64,000 nt of DNA from Lichenostomus cassidix (GCA_008360975.2 CM039184.1:32165797-32229796); one strand, 5' to 3'. Counted from the stretch's first letter, positions 47,536 through 60,481 are shown. The notes: a model not told the origin generated them from the letters alone. Numbers and translations are program-made.

Positions 47536-50500
47536 CCACAGAGCCATTCATTTACTGTCTAAGCAAAATACAAAATTTTCAGAAATTTCTGAATTTTCAG
47601 ATACATATGATCTTCTTTCTCCTCAACTTTGTCATTAGTCATGAGGATCTCCATTTCAGCAGCAAATGAATTGTTTCATAATACTTCACTTTTTAATGGC
47701 TAATACATACATGAATTTTGAACATTGCATGAACATGGGCAAAGCAGACCTCACAATGCCTCTGGTATACTATGCAAATATAATAATTACCTATAAAAGA
47801 TCAAAGATAGAGCCTATGTGTCACTCAGTAACCTGAACTCACAGGGATAACAAATATTCACAGGGTGATTCACACTGCACAGATGCAAGGTCAGGCTTTG
47901 AACAGTGCAGTGGAGCACTGGCAAGGACTGCCTTGGTCAAGGACGTGCTACATACAAGTGTATATACATAGATATATATTTGCCCACATGCTATAATCCA
48001 AGCCTTTACTATGAGCTTTCTGCTCCACCACAGTGTCATGTGCCCACCTCAGATGACTAAATCAGTTGGAGCTATATCAGTCTTCTCTGAAGCATTTCAC
48101 ATACATGTGAGCACTAATACATGCTTAAAAATGAATCACTCTAATAAACAGACTCTTCAAACTTTCCACTGTAGTTATATAAAATACATGTTGTGCAGTA
48201 AATGCCACATAGCATCAGGTATGCTCTGTAAGAAAATCAGGCATTATCAGGTGCTGGCTATTCTGTGTGTCTCCAGTCTCAACACCAAGCTGAGAGTCTC
48301 CATGTGGAGCTCCAAGCTCACAAAGGTGTCTAATAATTCCTCATAACTCTTATTTTATTGATGATGACTGTCAGGACATGAGAACACTGGCATAGTGAGA
48401 TTATCCTCTTCCAGGGAATAAATTTTTCAGTACATCAAAAGCACCTTGGACTGGAAGACTGTTTGTGTGCAGAAGTTTATTTGTGTGAAGGCATGACACT
48501 GCAAAAAGGGAGTAAGTACAATAAACAGAACACGAGTATTTCAGGGAAGGAAATAGAACAGCCGGAGTAAACAAATACAAAAATGCTTTGAAGCAAAAGT
48601 ATTGAGAAGGGAATGAAATGTTTTTAAAATCATGTAGAAAAAATAGGCCAAGACACAAATCCTTTCTTCCTGCAAATCTCAAAAATAGAAAAGGTTTCAT
48701 AAAATGAAACTGTCACTTTCATTGTAATATACTGTCATGTGTTTCAGCAATGCAATCCTTCCTTAAAACTTAAAATCCAGTAAGTGAAAGAACACCAGGA
48801 GGGCCATTTGTATCTTCTATTTTGTATAAAACAAACTGAAGTCACCACTACAGAAATGAATGGAAACACTCTCTGAAGGGTTTTTAAACTATATTTTTAT
48901 AGGTTTTATTTTCTGGCAATGAACAGTAGTGCCATTGAAATACTTGCATTTCACATTACTCTGTTCAAAGATAAAGGAATTCATCGTCCTTGGGGCAAAA
49001 GTCTGTCATCAGTGGACTAAATACGCCTTTTGCTGTTGAATGTAATCTGAATTGCAGCAAACTCTCTCTTTGGTTAGGAACATGTTTATTCTGACCTAAC
49101 TGCTTCTGATACCAAATGTAACAACATTTCATTTGACTGCTAATGTCACAAACCCAAAGAAGCTGCATGAATGATTATGTGGTTAATCTCTACAGACAGT
49201 CTTGCTGCTGCAGTTCCATTTTCAACAACACAGCCAAGCTGACTAGTGTAAATCTATCCTGGTCACATGAAATATTGCTTAAAAGCTGCTTGAGCTATAA
49301 GCTAAATTATGTCCACCTGGCTAAAATACTAAGTCGTGTTTTCTGCTACAGCAACCCCACTGTGTCTATTCAGGATTCAAACTCCTGTATGCTTGTACAC
49401 AAGCTCTCATGTGGCTTCAGATGAAGCAGAAATAGGCCCCACACATGATCATCCTGACAGGTCAATGTATGTAACACCAGCCAAAAAATGTGGTGACACA
49501 TTAGGAAACAAAAATTACTAATTACAGGCTCACACGTGGAAGTATTTTATTAGCTAACCATCAGGTGTCCTGCCTTTTATTGCAAAGACATTTTAACCAT
49601 CCCCACCTTTTCAAAAGTTCAAGGCTTGCTGGGTTATGCAAGGTAAGAATCTGAGGAAGGGATGGACCATACAGAAGCAAAACATTAGTGGTATTTTTAA
49701 TAGTGTGCTAATAGAATTTTTATGGGCATTAAGTGGTTGGGTGAAGAATTTTAACAAACAGAAGTGCTTTATATGTATCTCATAGAATCTCTCAAATTTT
49801 GTGGTAGCTATGTCCTACCATTTGTCCTACACTGTTGTGCCCATGGATAGGTGCTCCATTGGTAGCAGACTTTACAACAACATTAGACTTTGCCTCATGG
49901 CAAACTTTGGCTCCAGACAATTGACTGCATGCTGTGGAATTGGACATTAGGTGCTTTAGACCTTTGGTTTTGTGGCATTTATCAGTTCTCATGGATTTCC
50001 ATTGGAGCTTTTATTCTTCATATCTTCCACAGTTTGCCTTTAGAGGCCAAATTTTCTAAGATAGTGGAATGATTCTCCCAAAAGAAAGATACATTTGGGA
50101 CTGTGGTAAGAAACATGACAAAACTAATTTGTATTCATATAGCTAGAGAGTTGTCTCCTGTATTTTCTGTTGTATCTTTCTGACTCAGGAATCCCAACCT
50201 TCTCTCTCTGATTTTCTTTTTTCACCATTTTTCTTCCTCAGCTCCTCCAAAAAAGGTATCTTTCATCATCACCATCTCTTACTTCCTCGAGGATTCCTCT
50301 ATAGTTTCAGAAACCTTATGGTGGCTGGTTTCTAGGGAACTTGTACTGTGATCTGCTGTCATTCCTGACATTTGATATCTCTAACATCCACACCTTTTCT
50401 ATCTCTAGATTACTGATTTTATTATTCAGTAGTATTACCGTCAAGAAAGAGGTACACAAACAGTGAAAAGGAAAAAATTATAATGGTCTGAATAGTAATT

Positions 50501-52039
50501 GTCTCTGATGTGCGCAAGTGTCAGGAATGAAATGTACAGATACAGTTGAGAGAAATCTGGTGTAATTTACAGGTCTGTGGGGAACAAAACAAGCCAACAA
50601 ACTCACACCTGCCAATATATTACTGGCTGATGTAACCTCCTGAAATAAGACAACCAACAAAAAAAGTACAATATTTTATTCTTAGAGAAAATTGCTTTGA
50701 GGAAGAAATACTTATCTTACTCACTGCTTCCACTAAGAAGCACATATTTTCTGGAGGCTGCTTGGGAAACTGTACTAGGTGACCTCCCACCTTGGAAATG
50801 GCTTAACATGATCGTAGACTGTTTGTACCTTTATGAAGGTACAATGGCATCCCACATAAATCACAGCTGTGCAATGTAAGAAACTTTAATTTCCCACTGG
50901 GCTCTGCCAGCAAATTTAGATTTCATTTCAAAGACAGTAGTCTGCTGCAGCCAGCAGTTTCCATAGAAAGATGTAGTGTCTTTAAAACTTCACTCTCTCC
51001 AGAAGGGACTTTACACTTCAAGCAATGGGGCCAGCAATGTGGGAAGCTCTTCTGGAACAATAGACATGGGGAAAGTCTTAATCACCCCTATCACATCTTA
51101 GAACATGGGTTTCTATCTACAGGTCAAAAATATGTGTGAAAGGCTTCAAAACCATCAGTGTTAGGTGGGAAGATGGTCAAAAATGCTAAGAACAGCTGCT
51201 CAGGCCTAAAAAGGATTAATTCTCCTCTCCATTGTGACTAACAGGAGAGCTGTGTTAATACGATGAGATGGATCAGCACGTCACTTCCACATGGCAGCTC
51301 CCTGTGCTCCACTTGCACATGCAGTGATTCACCAGCAGTGGGTGGTGAATTATGCAGAAGCAGGCGAAAGACGATGGGACAAAATCTTCAAAGATAGGAT
51401 GAAATCGTCCTTGCCATCCTGAGCTCGTCTGTTGAAGATGAAGATTATTTGTTCCTGGATCACTCAATGTGTACTTTCCCAGTACCCTGGTTAAATAAGG
51501 AACCTAAGTGGACTTTTCAAAGGTTATTTTATGATATGATTGATCCAGTTGTTTTGTCTTTGTGTGGTACAGTCTTTCACAGGCTAATTATACTGACAGC
51601 TTTTCTGCAGTGCTGTGTTAATATCATCTGTCAAAGTAGTACCTTGGCAAATGGGAAAGTCATTACACTTCTGTGTCAGATTCTGCCACTTGTGCTCCCA
51701 AGGACCCGCATGCCACTGAGGTCTCTGGTAGCTCTCTAATAGGACTATGATCAATGACTCTTTTGTGCTAGAAGATAACAGCTGGTGAGAGCAGCAGAAT
51801 TTGTCTTTTCATGTCTTGTACTATGACATACCCAACAATTTTTAGGCTTTAAAATATTGCTCAGATAAGAAAATGCCCTGCTTTCCCACTGATTGTTCAG
51901 ATAAAATTAAAACCACCCTTCAGATATTTTACTTTGTAAGAACCGAACTCAGCTCAGCAAGGAAAACTGTTTGGGGGCAATCCATCGCTTCCCATCTGTT
52001 GTAAAATAAAAATGAAAGGGTGTTCGAGCAGCATGGATA
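47536..52039. other. intergenic DNA between NPY1R and NPY5R, right part
   Basis: AT-rich, with no gene or repeat recognised. Open frames are short and random-looking. Confidence 0.55.
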
Positions 52040-52880
52040 AACACCTGCGGAGCTCCTCTCCAGCCGAAGCGAGGGGAGCTCTGACCAGCGTTCTGTCATT
52101 GCCTGTCCTCGCACTTCCCTACGTCCTGAGACTCGCAGCGCGTTTCACCTCTGCGAAACGCCGTGCCCCGAGCGCCGGGGAGGCACTGAGAGCATCCCGC
52201 AAGCACCGGCGAGCGCGGGGCTTATTCACCGTCTCGCCGTATTTCCATGGAAACTCTAATTGTCACCCCGTGCAGCGCTGAAATACCGCGCTCCAGGGCC
52301 GCCTGGGGCAGCCTCCCGAAATGAGCCGCAGGCCCAGCCCCGCCGAGCGGGCGGCGAGTGCGACAGGGGCGGCGGCAGCCCCATCCCCGGAGCCGAGCCT
52401 GGGTCGCGACTGTGGGCAGCACCCGCGGGAGATGCGCAGCCAGCCCGGGGGGATGCGCGCCTCCCCTCGCTCCCGCGGAGCGGCGCTGCGCCCGCCCGAG
52501 CCGGAGCCGTGAGTGCGGAGCGGCATCGCCGCCTCGCCGCGCCCCCGCAGCGGGACACGGGCAGGTAACGCGGGGCGGGCGCGGCCAGCTCAACTCGCCT
52601 CGCCTCGGCTCGCCTCAGCTCAAGTCAGCTCGGCTCGGCTCAGGTCTGCTCAGCTAGGCTCCCTTCCCTCCCAATGCGGGGCGGCCGCGCAAGTTTGCGC
52701 GGGGCTCCGCCCTGCCACCCTGCCAGAGCGCGGGGATGCGGGAGCGCATCAGCGCTGCGGGGTGGTGTGGCAGCGGCCGCGGGTCCGCGGGGCTCGGGCT
52801 GGGCGCGGGAGCGCGGCTTGGGACGCGGCGTGTGCGGGTGTGCAGAGTGGCTCCCGAGGGAGGCGTAGAAGGGCAAAAAT
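52040..52880. promoter_or_regulatory. CpG island, likely promoter and first exon of NPY5R
   Basis: A sharply bounded GC/CpG-rich block 4.5 kb upstream of the NPY5R coding exon. That exon is preceded by a splice acceptor, so an upstream non-coding exon is required. This island contains plausible plus-strand donors: GGGCAG|GTAACG (GT at 52565-52566) and GCC|GTGAGT (GT at 52513-52514). Y5 is known to have non-coding 5' exons in mammals. The island might also fire on the minus strand, as bidirectional CpG promoters often do. Several long open frames on both strands here are composition artefacts. Confidence 0.6.
52588..52662 (+). repeat. degenerate CTCGG/CTCAG pentamer repeat
   Basis: About 75 bp of imperfect five-base units (CTCGC, CTCGG, CTCAG, CTCAA and variants) lying just downstream of the candidate donor at 52565. 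It would be at the very start of the proposed NPY5R intron 1. Confidence 0.85.
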
Positions 52881-55800
52881 AACAGTCGCTCCAGTGTTGG
52901 GGGGTGTTGCCTTTGCGAACCAGGAGCTGCTGTGGTCCCTGGAAGAAAATGTGGCTGTGCGTTTCAAGTTTTCTGTTCTGGCCAGCAAATAGCCCATTAT
53001 GTTCCATAGCATTTCCTTGGAGCTGGATATATAATCTTATTAGTTGGCTTTGGCATAATTTGGGAAGTTGCATTCTTGTGTTCCAGGATAATGTTGCAGT
53101 TCTTTTAGTTAGGCACAGAATAGGCATACCATTAATGTGTACAAAATCCTTTTTTCAGGACTTCTGAAATAATTTCAATCTGTTGAATTCTCCCAGGTTC
53201 TCTGGCTAGTTTTTGCTGTTGCACATTGTGAACAAGAACATGAGAATCAGCAGCTTTTCGTCTCTAGCTTGTGTTGTGAATGCAACACTTCAGTGGTTTC
53301 AAATTTTGTCTCGGATGTTATCTGGGTCTGTACTGATATGAAGGCATAATTTCTCAAGTTGTAACAATACAACTCAGTGCTTTCCTAAAGCTTTGGTGGT
53401 TGTGCAGTAACAGCCACTCATATTAACTGTTTACAGCTCTGTAGATGTTTACAAACCTTCTCTGACATTCTGTATGCAGTCTTGATACTGCTTTAATATT
53501 ATGAGAGCAGAAAGGTTGTATTTCTTATGAATTCACACATTTTGCTTCCTTCCTGTATGTGTTCACCATGGGGTTTTGGGATTTTTGCTTTTTGGGGGTT
53601 TTGGGAGGGGTGGTTTGGCTGTTTTTCCTCTTTTAACATAGAAAAAGGTCCCCCAAGACTGTAAATTGTTTACAGCTATAAAGATTAATTGCCCTGTTAC
53701 AAGGATTGAACTGACTGGACTATACAAGGACCAGCCAGTCCGAGATAACTTAATAGGTATTAATATTGTGGGATATAAGCTCTTATCCATGAATAAACCG
53801 TAATATATGTATCTCATCCAGTTGAAGGAACATTTACTGAAAAAACAATTGCCTTTAGAGGATGAGAGTTGCCTGCCTAAGTTTTGTGTTCTTGAAAATT
53901 TCCCTTTAAATATATAGAGAAATAGAAATATACAGCCTATTAACTGTCCTAAATCATAACTTAGGAATTTTATATTTTAAGTGATAGCTTTAATTGAAAA
54001 AAATTATACTAATTACAAGATATTCAACATGTTAAATTAGCATAGGTTATCTGGTACCTCCAACTCAGCTACATGTTTACTGCAGTCATTTGACTCTTAC
54101 TGTAAATATTCAAATCTGCCTTGGATCCTGCCACAAAACTGCAGTCTCTACTTGTGCAGCCAAGCCTCCTGGCTCAAGCATTCCACTGAAACTGAAGGAG
54201 ACCTAGGCAAACCCACACAGAGCTCACACAGGTGTAGCTGAGCGCAGTCGGGACCGCACGGTGTGCAGACCAGCATCACCGAACAGGGACTTCATGTGCT
54301 TGACTGAGAGATGTAGGAGATGAAAATGATCCAACTTTTGGAGGTGACAGCTAGACAATCTCCAGCAGGTACTTTCAGGTTAACTAAATTTGAGCTTGAA
54401 AACAGGTGCAAGAGCACCCCGGCACTGACGTGCATTTAGTTTAGAAATACACTTCAAATATGAGGAGAAGGTTTTGAAAAGAGGCTGAATTATTTAATTC
54501 TGTTTTCCACAGTGGGATTTTCAGGAATTTACATTTCCCTGAAATTTATGGCCACATGTTGCACTGGGATTGACCAACCAACATGAGGGAGGGTGAGCGA
54601 ATATCCGAAAATAGAAGCAGGTGTCAAAACAAAGCAGGAAGATAAATGCCAATAAGTGCCCTGTGAAATCAGTGGCATGCTAAGACGTGTTTGGGGACTA
54701 AAGATCAATGATATTCAAGGAAAACTTCTGTTTGTATCTTTACTGCCAGTGGCACTCTGAGAGTAACTGGTTTCTTTTTGAGACAGAGAGAAAGCACAGA
54801 GAGCAAGAGATCCACTTGGCATTTCTTGAAATTAGCGGGGAAAGTCTGCTTTCATTTTTCATATCCAAAATGAAAATAAAATTCTCTTTGGGCATTTTGC
54901 AAAGGGAACTTCTGTCAGCATAGCAGCTCTCTGTTGAAAGCAGCAGATTATACTGTTATTCCTTTCTCTCTGTCTTGCTGTCACTCTGAAACTGTGACTA
55001 TAGAAAGATGGTGCAGAAGGGGTTTCTGTGCCCCACAGACTTTTCTGGTGCAATGAGTGTCCAGCCAGGGTCTGAACAGATTATGTTGTGACTTCTTCCA
55101 GTGCTCCTTCCTCATGGAAATGAGGACACATGTTAGGGAAGAGCTCATTTCATCTCATCTCTCAGCCAAGGCAGAAGGCAGCCATGGCACAGAAGGAATG
55201 GAGCCAGCAAGCCCATGCTGGACTTCAGAGGCACTCCTGCTAAACTTCTTCAGTATTGATGCATATCTCAACAAAATATGTCTATTTCAGCAAAACCAGA
55301 ATATTTGCTTTTTGCTTTTAAAGAATTCTGTTAAAAACACAGTGAACACTTTTGCCAAATCCATTCTGCAAGACTTTATGTGGAGGTGTAGAAATCGACA
55401 GAACCTGACAACCATCTTTTCACTTAGACCTTCAAGAAGAACTCAGTAAACATTAATTTATTAAACATGTTACAGTACAACAACACATAACATTTTGTTC
55501 CTTGGTCCTATTCTTAGCATTATATTGCCTTATCCAGGACAAAGCTGCAAAAGTTATGCAAAGTCACATTTACGGACTAGGAAGAAATTTCAGCAGATTT
55601 TGGAAGTCACTGGGGTGCACAGATCATAGCATTTTCAGTTGGTTACTAGCAACTCAGAAATTAGCTCAGAATAATTAAGTAAAAAGCTATTTATTTCATC
55701 AGCTAAGAGTTATATAAAGAAAAGCCCACCAAAATGAAAACTTCTGATAATATCAATATAGAAATAGAGAGATTAGATCACTTACACAATCTCTAGTCTG

Positions 55801-57390
55801 CTCCTTCAAAGTTGGTCTAGTGGCAAAGGTAGTCTCAGATAGCATTGTTTGACATGGTTTTCCACCATTTCATTAAAGACTGGCAAGAATTGAACAGAAA
55901 TAATATGCATTACTGCCTCTCTGCTCATACGCATACAATTATAATAGTTAGGCTATCTAAATTCATGTATCCTGTTCTTAATTCTATTTTAGCTGTTAAA
56001 AAGCACTTTAACATTGAGGAAAATTGGCAAGGCTGACTTCTTTTCACCTCTTTCCAACACATTACCTGTAAGATTATTTTTTTATTATATATATATTTCT
56101 ACCCTTACTTGAAGGACCTTCCCATCACAGTACAGTTAGTGAATCTTCTCAGGTTGTTTTCTGGTTTGAGCTCAGACCGTAACAGTGGGAACACAAAGAA
56201 TGTAAAGAAGAGAGCACATCTGCATGTGTAGAGAGAAACAAATAATATTATTGCACTTTGAAGATGTCAGCGTGGTACAGCTCACTGAGGATTGCTATAT
56301 TCTTGAAGAGCCCTGCCTTTTCTAGGGGACAGATTTAGCCTTCTCTATTTATGTATGCTTTGGGCTTGTAGATCTTTTTTGTTTTCTCTTATGTAAGGTT
56401 TCTAAACATTAAGCAATTTTGTACAGGACATTGGCACTCTGGGGAATTTTGACTTTGAAACTCTAGTACATGCGGGTGTTTAAGATAAATTGAGGTTTGA
56501 ACTGAATTCTCATGTCTTTCCATTTGTTCTAAAATGAAGACTAATATATGAAGATTCAGTAGGCAGAATAACTTTGTGCTGAGCAAGGTTTAACACTAGA
56601 TGATTCTGTGCTGAATTAGTAGCAGTTCATTGAATTTTCAAATGGCTGTGGGGAGTTTGCTTCCAGTTAATACAGTCCTCTCTATGTTACATCCAATTAC
56701 TTTAGGTGTTTTGTAGGGAGTTTTTCTTTCTGCTTGAGCACTAGTTAAACTATAGTCAGCACTTATTAGAAGGTGTTTTCTATACACACCACATTAGGAA
56801 TTCCATCTTGGATCACTGACAGTGGATTTCCTGATCCTTTTTGAAAGCTCTCACTTACATTGTGTTAGTTCTCTTACTAGCAAGGTAAGAAATACTACTG
56901 CAGTTGTTAGCATATGTATTTTCAGGTGCCTTCTTTGTAGTTTGCAATGATATAATGATTAGGCATCTGCCCAGATGGTGACTGTAATTTCATTACTCTT
57001 ATCAATGGGCTGTTACTCACATGACTAATCTCACCGACTCGATGTGTATTGCTTTTGTAGCTAACTGTTCCCTCATGGAAAGCCTGACAATATGTTCTGT
57101 AGCAAAGCATAGTTAAAAGGCAGCATCATAATACAGACCTTTACATTGCTGTTCTCCCATGTGAGCAGCTGGATAGAGGCCTAGGTGTGCTGAACACCAA
57201 ATGGTAAAACCTACTTAGCTAATTCATGTCAACCTGAAGTTATGCAGGATCTGCCTCACAGTAGACTAAGTTCGCTAGTAATTTATTTGCATTGAGGTGA
57301 TACAAGGTAAATTTATGTACTTTTACATTGTGATTAGCAGCACTATCATAATTTCTTCAGATGCTAATTAATGCCTTTCTCATTCTAAGC
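52881..57390 (+). other. probable intron 1 of NPY5R
   Basis: AT-rich non-coding sequence between the CpG island and the acceptor CTAAGCAG (AG at 57391-57392). No coding exon was recognised. Segment 53560-53830 has repetitive G/T-rich character followed by ATGAATAAACCG and may be an old repeat, but no family could be assigned. Confidence 0.5.
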
Positions 57391-57392
57391 AG
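57391..57392 (+). other. splice acceptor before the NPY5R coding exon
   Basis: The sequence reads TTTCTCATTCTAAGCAG|GACTGTAAA and then the start codon nine bases later. The pyrimidine tract and CAG make a good acceptor, matching the intron known just upstream of the Y5 coding region in mammals. Confidence 0.7.
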
Positions 57393-57401
57393 GACTGTAA
57401 A

Positions 57402-58733
57402 ATGGATTTAGGATTCAAAGACCGTAACAACAGGACACATACCAAGAACACCTCTGCTACAACAAAGAATTTTTCTGCCTGGGAAGATTATAAGAGTAGT
57501 GTTGATGACATGCAGTACTTTCTTATTGGGCTGTACACACTTATAAGCCTGGCTGGCTTTCTGGGAAATCTGCTTATACTAACAGCCCTACTAAAGTGCA
57601 AGCAGAAGACAGTAATAAACATTCTTATTGGAAACTTGGCCTTTTCTGACATCTTGGTTGTGCTGTTTTGTTCACCTTTCACACTGACATCCGTCCTGCT
57701 TGACCAGTGGATGTTTGGCACTGTCATGTGCCATGTAATGCCCTTCCTTCAGTGTGCATCAGTCCTGGTTTCGACTTTGATGTTAATCTCTATTGCTGCA
57801 GTCAGGTACCGTATGATAAAGTATCCCCTCTCTAACAATCTAACAGCAAAACAAGGCTACTTCTTAATAGTGATCATTTGGGCCTTTGGCTTCACAATTT
57901 GCTCCCCTCTGCCAGTTTTCCATAAAACTGTGGACCTCAGTAAAACTTTGAATTTAGAGGGACTGGAGAACAGGCTTTTGTGCATCGAGTCATGGCCTTC
58001 TGATTCCTACAGGATTGCCTTCACGATAGCTTTGCTCTTCATGCAGTACATCCTGCCCCTGGTGTGCCTGACTGCCAGTCACACGAGTGTCTGCAGGAGC
58101 ATAGGTGCCCGGCTGTCAAACAAGGAAAACAAGTTTGAAGAAAAGGAGATGATAAACCTAACTCTTCACCCCTCCAAGAGCACTGGCACGCAGGTACAAG
58201 CCTCCAGATATTCCAGGTGGAGCTGTGCCTTTGGCAGGAGGCACCACAGAAGATACAGTAGAAAGACTTCAAGTGTGATGCCAGCTATTTCAAGGCATCA
58301 CCAGAATACTCATTCCAGAGATCTCCCAGAAACCTCTGGCACAGAAAAAAGCCAGCTCTTCTCCTCCAGTAAATTCATCCCTGGGATCCCTATCTGTTTT
58401 GAAATGAAACCAGAAGACAATACAGAGATCCAGAACATGATCACAGTATCCCAGTCCATCGTCAGAATTAAGACAAGATCAAGGAGGGTTTTTTGCAGAC
58501 TGACAGTGCTAATCCTAGTTTTTGGCTTCAGTTGGATGCCTCTTCACCTTTTCCACATTGTGACAGATTTTAATGCCACTCTCATTTCCAACAGGCATTT
58601 TAAATTACTATATTGCATATGCCATTTATGGGGTATGATGTCCTGCTGCTTGAATCCCATCCTCTATGGGTTTCTTAACAACAGCATAAAAGCTGATTTA
58701 ATGTCCCTTATTCCATGCTGCCAAATACCATGA
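57402..58733 (+). CDS. NPY5R: neuropeptide Y receptor type 5
   Basis: Class A Gi/o-coupled receptor for NPY, PYY and PP that promotes feeding in vertebrates. It is encoded in one exon of 443 codons, against 445 in human. The start ATG has A at -3 and G at +4. Sequons lie at N10, N16 and N23. N56 (TM1), D83 (TM2), C110 and C194 (disulphide), W378 (TM6, SWMP) and NPILY at 418-422 are all in place. The TM3 end reads VRY (134-136) where most class A receptors have DRY, a Y5 family trait. The third cytoplasmic loop is very long (about 232-366) and basic, also typical of Y5, and the C-terminal tail is short with a CC pair at 439-440. The frame is intact. It is transcribed away from NPY1R. The gene is complete on its coding side; only its non-coding 5' exon is uncertain. 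Confidence 0.98.
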   Translation: MDLGFKDRNNRTHTKNTSATTKNFSAWEDYKSSVDDMQYFLIGLYTLISLAGFLGNLLILTALLKCKQKTVINILIGNLAFSDILVVLFCSPFTLTSVLLDQWMFGTVMCHVMPFLQCASVLVSTLMLISIAAVRYRMIKYPLSNNLTAKQGYFLIVIIWAFGFTICSPLPVFHKTVDLSKTLNLEGLENRLLCIESWPSDSYRIAFTIALLFMQYILPLVCLTASHTSVCRSIGARLSNKENKFEEKEMINLTLHPSKSTGTQVQASRYSRWSCAFGRRHHRRYSRKTSSVMPAISRHHQNTHSRDLPETSGTEKSQLFSSSKFIPGIPICFEMKPEDNTEIQNMITVSQSIVRIKTRSRRVFCRLTVLILVFGFSWMPLHLFHIVTDFNATLISNRHFKLLYCICHLWGMMSCCLNPILYGFLNNSIKADLMSLIPCCQIP

Positions 58734-59053
58734 TTTTATGTGCCCCAAGATAAAGTAAAACAAACAAGTATGGCTTTCAAGCCTAGTGGTGTGTATAGCT
58801 GTAAAAGCTAAATTAGTTTAGTTTAGTCTAGTTAGTCTGACATGGTTGTCATTAGTAGCATTTTTTTGTGGATGGATAGTTCTATGGCTGCATATATTTC
58901 TTGCACTGGGCAGAAATATATGCATATGTTATAATATTCTTTTATCTGTTACATGTAGGAAATTATGCCCAGTGTACAAAACCAGAATTCCATTTTCATT
59001 ACCCAAATTGTTGGCAGCCTGTACTTTGGAATTATACAGAATATATAATGAGT

Positions 59054-59059
59054 AATAAA
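59054..59059 (+). other. candidate NPY5R poly(A) signal
   Basis: AATAAA lies about 320 bases after the stop codon, and a second AATAAA is at 59109-59114. Either could end the transcript; which is used cannot be told from the sequence. Confidence 0.4.
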
Positions 59060-59114
59060 TGTAAGACAGTCTACTTAGACATATCAGTATTAACTGTCAT
59101 AAAACTATAATAAA

Positions 59115-59709
59115 ATATGTATCATTTACTGAATAGTGATTGTTGAGACTATTTCAGTGCCAATGTTGACTGTTTTCTAATATAATTAAATATCTCTTTC
59201 TGGATGTGATTAGGAAAATATTTTCCTTAGCTCTTTGACTCATAGTTTGCAATATTTTTGCAAGATGCTTTGCTGCTGATTCCAAGGTTGCCTTATTCTG
59301 TGGGATGGGTTTGAGGGTCATTGTTCTTGATTGTTTCCATCTCACTGTGTTTACCCAGTACAACCTATCTCTGATTTCCTCAGCCAATTTTCACTCTGCC
59401 TTGTCATTTTATGTAATTTCCATCCAACCTGAATTTGTCTATAGTTATGTCTTTATTCTCACAGTGATGACACCCCTGAACATACAACATCCTTCTGATC
59501 AGGATAAGTCTTCATTATCTAAGCAAGTGATAGTGGAAAGAAAAGGAAATGGAAAGACATCAGGAATTTTTCTCTTCCTTTACCAGAAAGCAAAAGCTTA
59601 CTATACTTCATTATAGCTGACCCACTTGCTTTGGAAAGGTATAACAACTTTCAAATAAACATGATCATGTGTGCCTTGACAGGTGGGAGGGATGGGCAGA
59701 GGGGATTAT
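59115..59709. other. intergenic DNA downstream of NPY5R
   Basis: AT-rich. A 77-codon minus-strand frame at 59154-59387 starts with TTG and has no recognised domain. Nothing else was seen. Confidence 0.5.
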
Positions 59710-60481
59710 TTTTAAATTCAACAAAGGCAAGTGCACAGTCCTGCCACTGTGGAGGAACAACCCCAGGCACTAACACAGGGTGAGGGCTGAGCTGCTGGAA
59801 AGCAGCTCTCTGGAGAAGGGCCTGGGAGTCCTGGTGGACAACAAGCTGTCCCTGAGCCAGCAGTGTGGCCCTGTGGCCAAGAGGCTAATTGTGCCCTGGG
59901 GTGCATTAGGAAAAGCATTGCGACCAGGTCAAGGGAGGTGATCCTGCCCCTCTGTTCAGCCCTGGTGAGGCACATCTGGAGTGCTGTGTTCAGTTGTGAG
60001 CTCCTCAGCACAAGAGAGCTATGGAGCTGTTGGAACAGGTTCAGTGGAGGCCTGCAAAGATGATTAAGGGACAGGAATGTCTCTCTTATGAGGAAAGGCT
60101 GAGGGAGCTGGGCCTGTTCAGCAATAAATAAAGACAGCTGAGAGGGAGCCTCATCAATGTCTGTCAATTTCTGAAGGGAGGGTGCCATGAGGATGGATCC
60201 AGGCTCTGCTCAGTGGTGCTGAGCAATCGGACAAGAGGCAATGGCAGAAACTGATGCGCAGGAAGTTCGCCTGAACATGAGGAAGAACTTCTTTACTGTG
60301 CAGGTGATTGAGAACGGGAACAGATTGCCCAGAGAGGCTGTGGAGTCTCCCTCACTGGAGATGCTCAAGAACCATCTGAACACAATCCTGTGCCATGTGC
60401 TCTGGGATGACCCTGCTTGAGCAGGGAGGTTGGACCAGGTGACACACTGTGGTTCCTTCCAACCTTACTCATTCTGTCATT
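59710..60481 (+). mobile_element. CR1 LINE, 3' end including the ORF2 C-terminus
   Basis: The plus strand starts in the CR1 ORF2 block FNKGKC, then gives AELLESSS, LGVLVDNKLSLSQQC and SREVILPLCSALVRHIW. Further on are EERLRELGLF-like and [14 protein letters not shown] blocks, with several frameshifts between them. It ends at a degraded TCATTCTGTCATTCTGTG tail, the CR1 8-bp terminal repeat. It is 5' truncated and inactive, and longer and better preserved than the copy at 3760-4352. A CA microsatellite has grown directly at its 3' end. Confidence 0.95.

Noticed and set aside
52222..53127. Several long frames on both strands in the second CpG island
   Set aside because: GC-rich DNA has few stop codons; the translations are Arg/Ala/Pro-rich without motifs, and the region is better explained as a promoter and non-coding exon.
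59154..59387. 77-codon minus-strand frame after NPY5R
   Set aside because: Begins at TTG, no family recognised, no splice support.
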